From Pseudozyma flocculosa PF-1 (lineage: Eukaryota; Basidiomycota; Ustilaginomycetes; Ustilaginales; Ustilaginaceae), in NCBI RefSeq assembly GCF_000417875.1, contig NW_006920879.1:250130-314129 (forward strand): a DNA stretch of 64,000 nucleotides, read 5' to 3'. Below the pieces are notes generated by a model. That model was not told the DNA's origin. It did not search any database and worked only from the letters and a program-made list of their open reading frames with translations. Positions 19,823 to 33,694 of the stretch are shown in pieces; the stretch's first letter is position 1; every line of letters starts with the position of its first letter. The translations under genes and the position numbers were made by a program.

Positions 19823-22800
19823 TCAGTAGCCGACACCGCCGCCGCCCGAGTGCTTCAAGTTGCTGATCGAGGACTTGGCGATCGAGTCGAAGCGTGCGTA
19901 GTCGTCAGGCGAGCGCCGGTTCTGGCCGGGAAGCTCGACGTTGAAGTCCTGGCCAGGCACCGCGTCGTTCTTGGCGAGGTTGACGCCGAACCCGGACCCG
20001 AGCCGTTCGGCGAGCAGCTCCTGGGTCGGTCGCCGCAGCATCAGCGTCTTTGGCCGTGTTGGCGACGTTCTGGCCGAGTCCTGCCCCTTGCTGCGTTGAT
20101 TGGGACGGGGAGATTCCTCAAACGGCGCCCCCAGACCGGCAGCGGCGAGCTCCTGCAGTGCGGCGTGCGCGTGCCGCAGGTCGAAGCCGTTGGCGCCGGC
20201 CATCGGCATCTCGGTGTGGGGACCACTCCCGTAGTCGACGGCCCGCTCGGCGCTTGGCGACGTCCCGAGTCCGAACGAGAGGGACCCACTGTTTGTCGCC
20301 GTCAGGTCGTAGGTCAGGTCGCCGTTGATCGTCGTAGAGTAAGTGGTGTCGCCCATCGTTGCGTCGGGATGCTGGGCATGATAGTAAGTTGGCGACACTT
20401 CCAGGCCGGGTGGATACCCGCCGAGCACGTGTGGCTGTGCCTCGAACGGCTCCTCGAGCATTTGCGGAAGAGCCGTCTGGCTCGACGCGTTGCGCGCGGG
20501 CGCCTCATACGGGCCCGGCGGATCCGGTGAGACGGGCACAGGCTCGCTGGCGCTGCGCACAGGAGCGATACCGCCCTTGAAACCTGCATCAACGGATGTG
20601 GCACCTTTTCCATGCCGAGGCTGGGCCTGGTCGGTCCGCCGGTAGATGGAACCAGGACGTCCGCCGTAGAAGCTCATCCTGCCTCCGAAGGCCGATCGCG
20701 CGAGGATCTTGGCAATCTGGGCGTGAGGCCGGCTGACAGGGGCCTCTCCCGCTGTCGAACCCCTTGAAGTGTCCGGCGCGCTTGCCTCCGAGTCCTGCGG
20801 GGTGTGGCGCTTGTATGGCAGGCTGCGCAGGCTCGATTGCCGCGACAGCGACTGCGACCCTCCGCCGCCCCCCAGACCCGATACGATCGAGCCCAGGCGT
20901 CCCCTCCGGTCGCGGATCGAGCCGCTCGACAGGGCTGGCCGGCGATTCTCCTCGACAAAGAACGAGGAGAGATCGTGGAGTTGATTGACGATCTCGCTGA
21001 GCTCCGGTCCCGTGGCGAGGTCCTCGACGCTGGGAGCGCCGCGCCCGAGCGAATCCTCCGGCAGCACGAAAGCCTGTGCATCCTGCCCGGCGCCGACGAG
21101 GTCATAGCCGTCCTCGACGACAAAGTTGACGTTCGAGCTCATCGGCGCGATATCGAGCGTGAGCTCGCACATCTTGAACACCGCCTGGATGTTGATGCGG
21201 GTGCGCGTCGTAAGGTCCTGGGGCAAGGCCACCGCCCACCCGCTGTCCTCGGGCGGGCCAAAGATGGACGCGTCGCTCACCTGCTCGCGCATGCGTCCCG
21301 GCTGGTTGCCCCACTGCAGGCTCATTCGAAGGATCTGGTTGGCGGCCGGACCGCCGTGGATCGAGATGGGCTCGTCGAGCACCTCGAGCGCCTCGGCAGA
21401 GAGCGGTGTCGACAGCAGCCGCAGCAGCGGCATGAGGAGCTCCGAGCCGAGGCTGCTGAATGCCGGGTCGTTGCGCGTGTCGACCACCTTGAAGAAGATC
21501 TTGAGCACCTGCATCGTCTGTCTGCGCAGCCACTCGGCCTGGTTGAGCGTGATGCCCAGCAGCAGCACCGCCATTTCGGCGCTCGCCGCCGGCATGTAGC
21601 GCGAACGGATGCAGTTGACTGCTTGCCGCACCAGGTCGTCCTTGGTGCGGAACCGCGTCTTGGCAATCGACGTGGCCACCCGCTGCAGATCCTTCATCTC
21701 GAGCCGCTCGGCGATCTGGGCCAGGTCGGCGGCGAGCTCGAGGATCATCTGCTTTTCGAGGATCGTCAGCGGCGAGATGGTCGGCGTCGCAGGGGCTCCT
21801 GAGCTGGCGCCAGCGCCGACGGCGCCCGACGCGGACCGGGCCGGCGAGATGCCAGCCTGCTTCCTCTGCTCCTGTTTGGCCGCCTGGGTCGCTCCTGACG
21901 TCTCCTCGAAGTGGTCGTCGGTGACCTGCAGGAACCACGGCAGGGCGGCCATGAAGAGGAAGCCCAGCCTCGAGGTGTCATCGTAGTCGATCAGGCTGGG
22001 ATCCCGGCACTTGGCCAGCTTGGCGAGCAGCCTGAATGACGCCTTGGACGTCACCGAGGACCGGAGGCCGCGGAAGACGAGCGACTGGGCACCGCCCGCC
22101 TCGCCCTCCCAGCCTTCGGGGCACTTGATCTTGAGCATGGCCACGACCTCGCTGTCGCCGATGTCGAGCTTGTCCAGCAGACTGTCAAGCATCGAGATTG
22201 ACTCGGAGAACTCGTGCTCGTTGACCGTCGACAAGCAGGCGAGCGTGGCCCACCAGCTCTGGGCCAGGAAGTCCTGCTGGATGACGTCGGACGTGCGGAT
22301 AACGAGGTTGAGCGTGTAGAGGATCTCGAGCGCGAAGGCCTGGATGTCAGGACTGGGGTCAGAGATGGTGTCCGACAGCCGCCCGAGCATATCAGCCATC
22401 ATGCTGGGCGTTACCTTGGGCCGGATGGCGCGGAAGGCCTGGAAGGAGCGGCAGGCCATGTGGCGCACGGGTCCGGAAATGGCCCAGAGGAGCGCGACGG
22501 CCCCCCACTCCTCTCTGAACTCGGGCAGGAAGGCCTCGACGATCGACAGGGTCGATGTCACCGTAGACAACAGGTTCTCCGGCATGCGGGAGCGCTCCAC
22601 CTGCTCGTTCTCGCTGTCGTCGAGCGACCAGCGGGGCCGCGCCTTGTCCGAAAAGAGTGCCTCAACCTGGGATCGGCATGCGGGCACGCGCGCGGCTCCG
22701 CCGTCGGCGACCGGGAAGGTGGATACGACGCAGCGCAGCAGCAGCTCGAGTATCTGGCTCGCCTGCTGCTGGACAAAGGTCGAAAAGCTGTCGACGTGCA

Positions 22801-25800
22801 TCATGGCGGCGTGGAGCAGCGCGGGAAGGTATACGGCCAGCTGCTCCTTGCGCTCATAGGCCATCTCGCCGACCAGGAATAGCGCAAGCTGACCGGGCGA
22901 AAAGGTCAGCTTGCGAGCTGGCTCGGGAAGGAGCCGGTCGAGCTCGACGCAGAAGAGCGCACCGGCACCGTACTCGTCCGTCGGCGTCGGCGGGCGATCG
23001 TCGCGCGGTACGGGAATCATGCGGCCGGGCTCGACGAGGGCGCACAGCTCGTCGAACAGGTGGCGACCCACCGCCGTGTGGGAGAGGCAGGAGACGACCC
23101 GCTTGGCGTGGACGACAAAGTCCGGGTTGCGGAAGTGCAGGCCCTGGTCGATGAGGAAGCGGACCACGGCGTCGACATTCTGCTTGCGGTCGGGATCGCC
23201 GGCGAGGCTGCTCCAGGCATCCTGCAGCTCGAAGCTGTGGGCCTCGCCGTACCGGACGGTGAGGAAGAGGAGGTTGGCCAGGTTCATGTATGTGCGGTAG
23301 GCGAGGTCCGGTCGCTGGACAGCGGTATCGGAACCGAGCGGGACAAGCTCCAGGCCCCGTAGCCACTCCGGTAACAGGCCCAGGGTGATGGCGCTCCGCG
23401 TCGCGTCGACGTCGGGCAGCCTCCGAGCAAACTCGGACAGCATGGCCGTCCTGAGGTCAGGGAAGAGCTCGGCCAGGTGCTCCGAAAGGTCGCGCTGCGC
23501 CCGCAGGTGGATGGCCGGCAGAGAGCTGGACGCGCCCACCTCGAACGCCTCGATCGACGCCGCCGCGTTGCTGCCGCTGGTCGCCACGTGCTGCAGCATG
23601 CGAAACGCCTTTCGCCGCACGCTGGAGTCGGCGTGGCTCAGCTTGATCAGTCCGAGGCAGAGCACCTTGTGAAGCGGCACGGCAAACACGTCCGCCTCGG
23701 CGACAACGGTGTCGGCGACGACGGCGAAGAACGATCTGCCCTCGCCCGACCGATCTGGCTCGGAGATGCACTTCTCGACGATGCTGTCGATCAGCGCTGC
23801 GTTGGCGCTGTTGTGCATCAGGAGCGAGCGCAGGGCGCGTCGGGCCACCTCGTGGTTCCTGCGGTTCGCTGCCGAGAAGAGGTGATTGAGCCACGAGAGC
23901 AGCGACGAGGCCTCGAGCGCCGAGCTGCTGGTGGGCGACGGGTGGGCATGGCCGACCACGGCGATGCTGCCCTGGCAGAAGGAGGCCATGGCACGGCCGG
24001 CATGGTAGGAGAGTGCCTGGGTCTCGTTGCGCAGCTGGATGACGGCCTGCTCCTTGGCCTTGTCGTCGCGGTGCTGGTCGGCGGCAGCGGCCAGCATGTT
24101 GGCCAGCTTGGCAGGCCCCTCTTCGCTCGTGTTGCTGTACGAGTGCCAGTCGCGAAAGGAGCGGAACATGCGGAGGCGGACGTCCGGTGGAAAGTACTTC
24201 TCGGCGTCGCCGAGCAGCGTGAGGGCATCGAAGAACTCCTCGGCGACGCCGCAGAAGGCGCGCCGCAGCACGTGGAACTCCCAGTCCTGGCGGATCTCGC
24301 GGTCGTTGAGGAAGCTGAACGTCTCGCGGATCCAGGTCTGGACCGTGTTGACGATCTTGGCGTCGCGGATGTTGCTGTCCTCGCGGAGGTGGTGCGAGTT
24401 GAGCTGCAGCACCTGAGCCAGCGCGGTGCGCAGGCGATCGAGGCGGCGGTTGCGCTTCAGCCCGCTGCGGGCGACCGAGCGCACCTTGAAGTCGTCGGTC
24501 AGCGTGCTGCTGACCGACTGCATCGTGTCGAGCAGCGTGCCGAAGAGGGCGTCGTTGATGTTGCCGAGCGCAGCGACGACGGCGTCGCGGAACCTGGCCT
24601 GGCTCGAGGCGAGGAAGGGCACCATCTTCTGGAAGAGGTCCTTGGCCGCGATGACGCGCTCGCCGGCCTCGGCATCGCTCGACTTGCGACGGTGGCTCCC
24701 GACGACGGCGCCGCGGGACCCCTCCGTCGAGGTCGTCGTCGTACAAAGCGCGAGGATGTAGCACCGCCAGTGCTCTGCCATGAGCGCCTGGTCGTGACCC
24801 ACATCGTGGTCCGTAGCCAGGGCGCCGGCCGATGTCGGGCCTGCCAATGCCGAGGAGTTTGACGACGACGATGCCAGCATCGTGGACGCCGTCATGTGCG
24901 CCAGCGACGACTGTGACTTTCCCAAAGTGTGGCCGCTGACGGTGCCGACCTGGGGCCGGGAGACGATGTTGGCGGCCACCAGGATGACGTGGTCCATGCC
25001 CAGAGTTCTCCGGGTGATGTAGGAGCGGAAGACGGCGATCGTCGTCGGGAAGCGATCGAGGCACATCCTCAGCAGCGTGGGGAAGGCCCTCTGCCAGAGG
25101 TGCTGATCGGCTGCCTTGTCGCTCTGCGCGAGGGCTTTGAGCGATTCGCCCAACGGCGCAGGCTTCCACGAGGCGGGTTGCGGGCCTGGCGATGGCGCCG
25201 AGCCGCGAGAGTTGGCCTCATCGTCGACAAATAGGCGGTGCGAGAGGTCGAGGAGATCGACGACGCGACTGGGCTCCTCGTCTGCGTCCTCGCCGGCGGC
25301 CCGTGCAGCCTCGAGAGCGGCTCGCCGTGAAGGCGAGAGAAAGGCGTGGTCGAGGACCGAGACCAGCCGCAAAACCTCGACCGCATGCTTGCGCAGCGAC
25401 CGCGCCGCCGAGCAGAGCAAGAAGAGGCCGTACGCCTCGACCTCGTCGATGATGGCCCACGCGCTCGTCTTTTCCATCTCGAGGCCCTTGGCCCCCGGAG
25501 CGCCCGAGGCTGCTGCCGAGTTCTGCGCCTCGAGCTCGGCCAGCCAGATGTTGAGGAAGTCGATCCAGAGCCTGATCGCGTGCTCGACCTTGGGCAGCAG
25601 CAGGGACTGCTTCGGGTGGATCTCCCAGAAGCCAGACTCTTGCCGGAAGATCCAGCGCATAAAGCCAGAGACGACGGCAGTCGATCCGCCGCGGCGCTGA
25701 CGGGCGATCCGGCGCAACGCCGAGGCCGAGGCTTCGGCCAGCTCCGGCTCGGCGCTCCAGTGGGCGCGGAAGAGGATGCCCAGGATGCTCGAAAAGGCGA

Positions 25801-28800
25801 TGTTGGAGCTGAGGCAGCGCGGCCACGAAGCAAAGCAGGCCTTGAGCAGGTCGCAGTGGGACTGGTGCTCGCGCGGATAGGCGGCCGTGAGCTTGGCCGC
25901 CGGATGGGTCTTGCAGATGAAGCCGTCGCGCTCCAGCACAGCACGGTCCGCCGACGCCGCCAGGCTGCTCCCACCCGAGCTACGGAAGATCGCGATCCGC
26001 TCATCAAAGACCGTCATGTCGCTCACTTGGTGGTCGCAGATGAGGGCGATTTTGCCGATCAGGTCGTTGAAGGTGGACTGGGTCTCGGCCAGCTCCGGCC
26101 GCGGGAAGGAGAAGCCTTCAGGCAGCTCGTCGCCGCAGCCCTCGGGCAGAGTATCGAACTGGTAGCGCGAAAAGTCGGCGCCGTCCGGGAACGCCGGGCT
26201 TTCCTCGCGGACGTAGCTGTGGAGCGTGAGAAGCACGGCGCGTATGGCCACCGTCATGCGCCGGCCCGATAGGATATCTGGCTGGAGCGACAGCGTCGAG
26301 CCGCCGAGCTCCGAATGGCAGAGGAAGCCGAGGACCAGCTCCTTGCCAAAGTCAAAGTGGCGGTGGAGCACGAGGTGGACCATGGCGATCAGCGGCTCGA
26401 GCGAGCAGTCTGACGGGTTGACGGCCTTGCGGTTCGGCGGGAACCAGATCTTGAAGAAGGCCTCCAGCCGCTTGGTGGTGGTAGAGCTGCTCTCGTGGCA
26501 GCGGAAGAGGTAGACCCACAGCAGCCGGAGGGCGGCGTTGAGGACAGTGGTCCGGTTGACGCGATCCTTGAGCTTGGCGGCGCCCATCTCGATGCACGTG
26601 TACCAGCTCGCCAAGAACTTTTCTGCCGGCGAGACGGCCAGCAGCGCCACCGTCAGCGGGTAGGCGGCGGACCAGTAGCGGGGCTTGGCCGTCATCGAGA
26701 GCGCCCGCGGCCAGATGTTATCGACGCCCTTGATCCAGGTGGGATGGTTGATCTCGGCCGTGGCCGAACGCGCCACCGGAAGCAGCAGGCGCACAAACGA
26801 CTCGGCGTACGCCGTCTTGATCCGCGTGCCGTGGGCATTGGCAAAGTGTCGCGAGAGGATCTCGACAAACTCTGCGCCTTCCTCGAAGAGCTCCATCGGA
26901 TAGACCTGCAGTCAAAGGAGGCGGAGACGGCAGGGGTGGCGGATGCAGACGGCGCACGGCGTCAGTCACGCCCAGAACGAGACCGACAGTGGCCGGCGAG
27001 TCCGCTACCTCGCTCCACTCACAGTGATGTTGAGGTGGCCCATGCTCTGGATCGCGGCCACGAGCATTTCCTCCACGTTCTTGCCCGCTGGCGCCTCCTT
27101 CGAAGACTCGAGGATCGAGACGAAGTGCTCGCTTATCGGCAGGAACCTGGGCGAAGGCGCCATGACGGTGGACGACAGCGTCGGAAGCACGTCAGCAGCC
27201 GATCGCAACGGCGATGCAGCCGGGCATGACGGCCCCACTCACCTTACTCTGGAGATCTCTCCAATCAGCATCGAGACCTTTTCAAAGCAGCAGTGGCGCA
27301 TTGTTGAGATCGAGCGCGGCAGCATCCTCTCGCGATCGCTCTCTCGCGAGCAGCGGAGGAGCATGTTGAAGACGCAGTCCTCCCAGCACCCGGCCTGGGC
27401 CTCGTTGAGCGCGTTGCGACCGACATCGCGGGCAATGGCGATCATTGATTTGGACAGCAGGTAGAGGATGGCGAGCTCCTTCTTACGCGTGAGCAGTGCC
27501 GCGACGTCCTTGATGCTCGTATCGGCGGCCTGCAGCTGCCGCGACTCGGCCAGGTGGCGGCGCACCGCGGATGCGTCGACCTGGCTCTCGACATTGAGCT
27601 GCTTCCAATTGATCAGGCTCTCGATCACGGGCCACGGATTCCGTCGCGCGACGTGCGACAGCGAGCCGTACAGCGACTCGAGGCTCTCGTCGACCTGCGG
27701 GCCGAGCGCGCTCATACGCTCCGGATCGGCGTCGCCATGGAAGTCGAGCGCCGCCTGGATCTTCAGGCCAGTCAGGGTAATGAACCGGCTCATCAGGATG
27801 TTGAGCGCGTACTCAGATGGCGCCATCGGGTCGTCTGAGCCGATGCCCCGAGGCAGATACCCGAGGCCCTCGGCGCCCAGACTGCCCACGAGCGGGCTGC
27901 CGCCGAGCGGGTGCGCGCGTGCAGCCCTCATCGAGGAAGCGCCGCCGTAAGCGGCGGATTCTCCTGCCGAAGGACCCCTCGGCTCGGGATGAGGATGTCC
28001 GAAGTCCACACTGGAGGCCTCGTCGCCCTCGTCCGGGCCCATCCATCGCCTGTCGTCGCGCAGACTGGCCGAGGCTCCCTTGTACGGGCTACCCGTCTCC
28101 GAGTGCTCAAGAGACGTGTTGCTCGCCATCGCCCGGGCGTCGAGGAAGCCCGGATCGATGGGCTCCGTGCCTGGCGTGCTGGGAGCCGCGCCGTAGTTGT
28201 ATCCCGCAAACGGCAGCGGCGGCATCGGCGGGAGCTCCACGCCAGCCTGCGTGAAGGGCTGCATCAGGCTGCTGGCCGAGCTGCTGGCTGCGCCGTGGCT
28301 GTGGTGAGAGTCCGAGTAGTAGGAGCTCTGCTGCGCATGATAGTAGCGCGAGGCACGCGCGGCATTCCCGCCAGTGGCGCTGAAGCTGCCGGCCCCACCG
28401 CTGACGTGCGTTCGCGAGTGGCCGGAGAGCTGGCTCTCACGCCTGGCGTGGTTCGCAGACGACGTCGAGGGCGACTGCTCTGAAAAGGCCTGGCCGAACG
28501 GATAGGCGCCGGCGGTCGAGCCCGCCGTGCCGGGCTTGGGCGTTGGGTAGGCGGTGCGCCTCCCCGCCGTACTCTCGCCGGCATCCGAGGCGGGTGCGTA
28601 GGATCTCGCCGGATCCTTTGGCGTCCGCGGCCAGGCGTCAGCCGCGTCTCTGTCCCTGCCGAGGCCGCTGTTGCCCTGGCTCTGGCCCTTGATCGCCGCC
28701 TTGAGAGAGGCGAAGGAGGTCTTCTTGACGGGAAAGGAGAAGCCGGTATTCTGCTGTTGCGAGGGTGAGGGGGCAAAGTAGCCGCCCGGACTCCCTTCGT

Positions 28801-29194
28801 AGCGGTGCTGCGATGGTGTGCCAGCATTGCCGCCCGTGGGGAACTGGAAGGAGGCGCCGCCCGCCGACGAGTCGCTCGTGGCGCTGCCGGACCTACCATG
28901 CCAGCCGAGGGCCGCTCCGCGAAACGGGCCGGCAGCAGTCCCGGCCCGTGTCGGTATGAATAGGTTGCCGGGCGTCCTGGAGCCCGCTCCTGATCCGGGT
29001 GCCGATGCTGGATCAAAGCCCCTGGGCGTGTTTCGGGCATCGGATACGGTGGCATAGGGAGAGCTGTTCTCCTCGAGCGACGTCTTGCCGCTGTCGATGG
29101 CCGAAGAGCCGCTGGCCGAGGCTGCAGGCGAATGGATGCGAGGGGGCGGGGCAAAGAGCTCGTCATCGTCGAGGTCCGGGATAATGACCTCCAT
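19823..29194 (-). CDS. TAO3: Mor2/Tao3/PAG1 (Furry-family) cell morphogenesis scaffold
   Basis: Three exons (29194-27243, 27146-27023, 26905-19823) give about 3052 residues. The two introns (96 and 117 bp, GTGAGT donors, CAG acceptors) join to give GEISRVRFLPISEHFVSIL and MGHLNITVYPMELFEEGAEFV, which read as continuous family sequence. Furry-family proteins are large HEAT/ARM-like scaffolds of the RAM/MOR network; they activate the NDR kinase (Cbk1/Orb6) and control polarity and cell separation at the cortex. The first 450 residues are Ser/Gly-rich and unconserved. The MOR2-PAG1 N-terminal domain starts near the segment ALNILMSRFITLTGLKIQAAL. The body and central repeats are continuous in one exon of 7 kb, and the C-terminal 300 residues are low-complexity. 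Yeast Tao3 (about 2376) and fission yeast Mor2 (about 2196) are shorter. It is convergent with the secreted-protein gene. Confidence 0.93.
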
Positions 29195-30866
29195 CTCGCC
29201 GCTCAGTCAGAGGATCGCGGTGTCGGGCACGATTGGAATGAGTGGATAGGTGAGCGTCAAGCAGGTTGCCAAGGGCGGAATAGGACCCGGCGGGAAGGGT
29301 GCCGGAAATGTAGAGTGGAGTGCAGCAGGAGGAGCTGCTCGGGGCCGGGAAGGCTTCGTAACGGGTTCGTTAGGGTTGGGGTAGAGGGGCGCTGACAGCG
29401 AGAGGTGCTGTCCTGGCGTGGCGAGCTGCTCTAGTTTGTCGGGGCCATGGTGAGGGATGAGGCGGATGCAGCAGGGTTCTTGGATAGATCCAGGCAGCGG
29501 AAGAAGCGGCCAAGGGGTATTGGGCAAGGTTGCTGGACGGCTGATGCGTGGAAACGACGACTGGATGCGACGGGGCGACGGGCAAGGACTTGGGGCAAGG
29601 GCGAGGCCACCGGGGCGCTGTGCGTGGGCTGTCGGGCGTGCTCGGAGCAGATGGAGCAGTAGGGTCGGAAGAAGCAATGGATCGTGTCGTGGCGTGTCCT
29701 GGCGGCGGCGATGGCGATGGCGATGGCGATGGCGATGGCGATGGCGATGGCGATGGCGATGGCGATGGCGATGGCGATGGCGATGGCGATGGCGATGGCG
29801 ATGGCGACGGCGACGGCGGTGATGGATGATGGGCAGAGGGTATAGAGAGACAGAGAAGCGCCGTGGCTCGCGGCCAGCCTCACCGGCGGCCAGTCGGCCA
29901 GCTCGCAGGGCTCCTCGTCCGCTCGGCCTACTCTGTTTGCCGTCCGAGTTCCGAAGAGGGGCCCTGGGTGGCCTCGCCTGGTGGCCCGGCCCCTTTGGGG
30001 CTCAGTCTGGCTGGCGCCGCCAGCACCGCGTGCCGGTCAGGCCCACCTCATTCGGCTGAGCTGGATGTCTCGACCATCGGATGCCTCCTTGGGCACCTCC
30101 GCTGCTCGACGTCGGCGCTGGGCCGCACCGCCAGCACATACGGGTAAAGAGATAAAGGCAGAGAGACAGAGGCAGAAGCAGCAGCAGCAGCCGCCGCCAA
30201 GCCGCCAGCGTTTGCCCGCCCACGCCCGCGTGTGGAGGCAGCCACAGGGCAAAGGAGAGGCTGCCGACCCGCCTTGCTTTGGATGGCCCCGACGGCCTCT
30301 TTGCGGGAAAAAAGGGAAAAAAAGGCCTGGCAACCCGGGCCACGCAAAAGGCGAGGCAGGCAGCTCCCCAGACCCAGGCCGGGGCCAGGCTGCCTCTCTT
30401 GTCCATCATCGCCACCACCACCATCTCCGCCTCTTCTCGTCATCCTCTTCCGGCCTCCATCCGTCGCACGCCCTCACAGACCCCGACCCCATTCCCGCCA
30501 CCTCTCTCCGCGTCAGCGACCCGACCTACCGCCCTCGCTCCTCTCCACTCTCAACCAGCAGAGCATCAGCGCGTCCGCCGGGCCAGCCTCGGTGTCCGAC
30601 TCCCCCGCGCTTCCGCCCTCACCCTCGCTCTCGCTCTCGCTCTCCGCATCGCAGCACCAGTCCCATCCCGGAGCTCGACCCCGCACCACTGCGCTCGGAG
30701 CCTGCTCGCACGTCCATCCCACCCACCACCCATCCAATCCGCCGTTCCCTTCGTTTTCTCTCCCGCGCAACGCGTCCCTTCGGCTTCCCTCGGTCCGTGC
30801 TTTGACGTCCCTTGCTGCGCGTGGCTTTGCAGGAGCCGCGCTCGACCGTTGCCGCCCTAGACCGCC
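29195..30866. other. Divergent intergenic region between TAO3 and MEX67
   Basis: 1.67 kb with no recognisable gene. It includes the GGCGAT hexamer array and Pro/Ser-rich spurious frames near MEX67. It presumably carries both promoters and the TAO3 leader. Confidence 0.55.
29707..29802. repeat. (GGCGAT)16 hexanucleotide tandem repeat
   Basis: Sixteen perfect 6-bp units followed by degenerate GGCGAC/GGCGG units. It lies about 510 bp upstream of the TAO3 start codon. In some frames it reads as alternating dipeptides (Gly-Asp, Ile-Ala), which produces spurious ORFs. Confidence 0.96.
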
Positions 30867-33694
30867 ATGTCGAGGAGAGGAGGAGCACGAGCTGGACACT
30901 CGATCGCTGGCACCGCGCTCCGCAATGCCGGCCTCATGTCGGATGGCGACGTCGGGATGCGCGATGCTGCCGGCCCAAGTCGGTCCAGGAGCGGAGGCCG
31001 GGCAGGAAGAGCCTCGGGCACCAGCTCTCCACTCGTAAGTTCTTCCCCGCCCACACGCCCGCCATTCCAGCAGCGGCAAGTCGCAATCCTCTCCCCAGTG
31101 GGCGACTCCTTCCCACTGCTGGTTCAATCCGGCGCAGAGACGAAGCGGCGTCGCCGCCGCCGTCTTGTCTCTGCCAGCTGCAAGCGCACAGCCGCATCCA
31201 TGCCACTCGATCCGTCGCACGCATCCAGTCTGACCCTTCAACCCGTCCATCTGATCTCACCACTCGCAAACCGCCGCAGTATGCCACGCAGAGCGATGGT
31301 CAGGGCACGTCTGGCCGGCAGGGCAAGGGCGCGGCTCGGCAGCGCGCCAACCCTCTCGGGAGCCGGCCCAACGCCAAAAAGGGCAACCTCAATGTCAATG
31401 ATGGCCTCAGGCCAGGGAACACTGCCGCCATCCTTGGCAGCGTCCCCAACTCCAAGGCCAAGGGCGGAGGCCGCATTCCTGGCGGCGGAGGCCTGCCCTT
31501 CGTCGGCGGCGATAGTGGTCCCAAGTCCCACAACGTTGTCTCGGTGGTCAAGCGCTTCCTCGAGTCGCGGTGGAACGCCGCAGCCAAGTTCCTCAACCTC
31601 GAAGTGAGTGCCATGTTGGGCGGGTTCCCGGCTAGCTTCTTCGGGCCTCCCTACGGATCGCGAGGAGCGGGTACTGATCTCCATTATCGCCTGCCGCTCC
31701 CTCCTCCTGCGATGCTGCTGAACCGCCGCAGAACATGAAGGCCGATCCGATCCTGGCCGCCGAGAACATCAAGCCACCCGGCGTGCCTGGCTGCCCCAGG
31801 GAGCTCTCCAATGTCATGTGGAAGATCTGCTCCGAAGTGTACCCCGACGTGAGTCCTTCCGCTGCCGCTCGAGCCGGGTCATCGTCGCCTTCACGTGCCG
31901 ATCGCTCACTCGGCCAAATTGGCATCCGCGCATCGCTCCCTGTCTGCCGCTCTCCTCCAGGTCATCACCGTCTCCCTCGCCCACAACGACTTGTCCAACC
32001 TCGGCTCGGTCCACACGATGCCGGGCTTCCTCCCCAAGCTGCAGGTGAGCATCCGTCCATGCCCGGACCTATTCGGCTGGCGTCTCGGCTCCCAAGACTA
32101 CTCAGCTGTTTGAGCTTTCGCGGCTGATATGACGCTGTCGCCCCTTGTATTGCTCCTTATCGTCAGAACCTTTCGCTCGAGGGAAATGAGCTGCGGTGGG
32201 CCAAAGATCTCGACACGCTGGCAAGCGGCAAGCGCGGCCGCTTCGAGGCGCTCAAAGAGCTCCTGCTCTCTGGCAACCCGGTCCACTCCAACGCCGTCGC
32301 GGCGGGCAATGAGGAGGGCTACCGCCTCGAGATCCTATCGCGCTTCCCCAAACTGACGATGCTCGACCAGAAGCCGGTCACGCCGACCGAGTCGGGCTTC
32401 GCCAACCTACCGCGGTCCAGCAAGTCCAAGAAGCTCGACGCCGACGCCGCCCAAGTGCCGTTGCGCAACTTCCCAATCCAGGTCAAGGCCGGGTTCGTCG
32501 ACGGCGACGCAGGCGCCATCATGCCCGCCTTCCTGTCCAAGTGAGTGCCGGTTCGCACAGCATCCTGGCGTATCTTTCCTGATCCCTGCCTCTTCGCTGG
32601 CCTCATCCTGACGTGCCTTTTGCGCCCTGTACAGGTTCTTTGCCCTCTACGACAACGACCGCAATGCGCTCAAGGAGGCGTACGCGCCGTCGGCGCAGTT
32701 CTCGTACACCGTCAATGTCGCGCCGGCGCCGCGGGCAAAGGCGGCCGGCTACCTCCACACGATGCCGCACCAGAAGGGGCTCAGCTTCGACCGGTACAAT
32801 ACGCTCGGCGGCCGCAACTTGATGCGCATCCACGGCTCCAAATCGCGCACCACGTCGCTCCACCTCGGCAGCGCCCGGATCGTCGAGATGCTGGCCAAGC
32901 TGCCCAGGACGACGCACCCGCTCACCGACGCGTCCAAGTTTGTCTTTGACGCCTGGGTGGTGCCGAACAACGTCATCGGCGCCAGCATCCGGGCGGGCGA
33001 GCAGCCGGAGGCGGTGCTCTTTATCAGCGTCCACGGCGAGTTTGCGGAGCTGCCGTCGACGGGCGTCCGCTCGTTTGACCGGACGTTTGTGGTTGCGCCG
33101 GTGCCGCCGGGCTCCGAGGCGGCCAACGCCGGGTGGCCCTGTGTCGTCCTGTCGGACCAGATGACGGTCCGACACTACTCTGGCACCACCGCCTGGGCCC
33201 TCGATGCGCTGCCGACGGGAGAGGTTGGCGCGCCACCGGTCCAAGCTCAGGCCCAGCCCCAGGCGCCGACCCCCACCGCACCACTTGCCGCGCCTTCCAC
33301 CAACGGGGCGTCGGCGGGCGCCGTTCCGGCCAACCTTCCGCCACACCTGCAGAACCAGGCGCCCGCCCCGGGCCTCAGCGAGCAGCAGCACGCCATGTCG
33401 CTGCAGCTGGCCGCCCAGACCGGCCTGATCTATCCGTTTGCGGTGCAGTGCCTGCAAGAGAACGGCTGGGAGCCGAACCAGGCCATGACCAACTTCCAGG
33501 CGCTCAAGGTGAGTCGGCTCAGCACGGCACCAAATGGCACAGCACGAGTTTGTCGACCGCGCTGCATCGGAGGATAGCTCGCTGACCTTTTTCCGTTTGT
33601 GATGACCGCCGCTGCTGCTGCTTCTGCTGCCACCTTCGCCTCGTCTTGCCAGGCGAGCAACGCCATCCCACCAGAGGCCTTCGCCCCGGCGTGA
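30867..33694 (+). CDS. MEX67: mRNA export receptor Mex67 (TAP/NXF1 homologue)
   Basis: Seven exons (30867-31034, 31280-31603, 31732-31848, 31961-32044, 32167-32540, 32635-33508, 33653-33694) give a 660-residue protein. With Mtr2 it carries mRNPs through the nuclear pore. An Arg/Gly/Ser-rich N-terminus is followed by leucine-rich repeats (about 205-300: VSLAHNDLSNLGSV, LSLEGNEL, ELLLSGNP), a linker, an NTF2-like domain (about 350-545) beginning FFALYDNDRNALKEAY, a Pro/Ala/Gln linker, and a C-terminal UBA-like TAP-C domain ending NGWEPNQAMTNFQALK plus the last exon. All joins keep the frame and use GTRAGY-type donors. The first intron (245 bp) is the least certain: its acceptor was picked because it keeps frame with the downstream exon. 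Divergent from TAO3. Confidence 0.93.

Noticed and set aside
23457..25169. 570-residue minus-strand frame within TAO3
   Set aside because: It is an alternative frame of the TAO3 exon, Arg/Pro/His-rich with no domain.
29431..29883. Minus-strand frame with Ile-Ala dipeptide repeats
   Set aside because: It is produced by the GGCGAT array; the flanking sequence is not coding-like.
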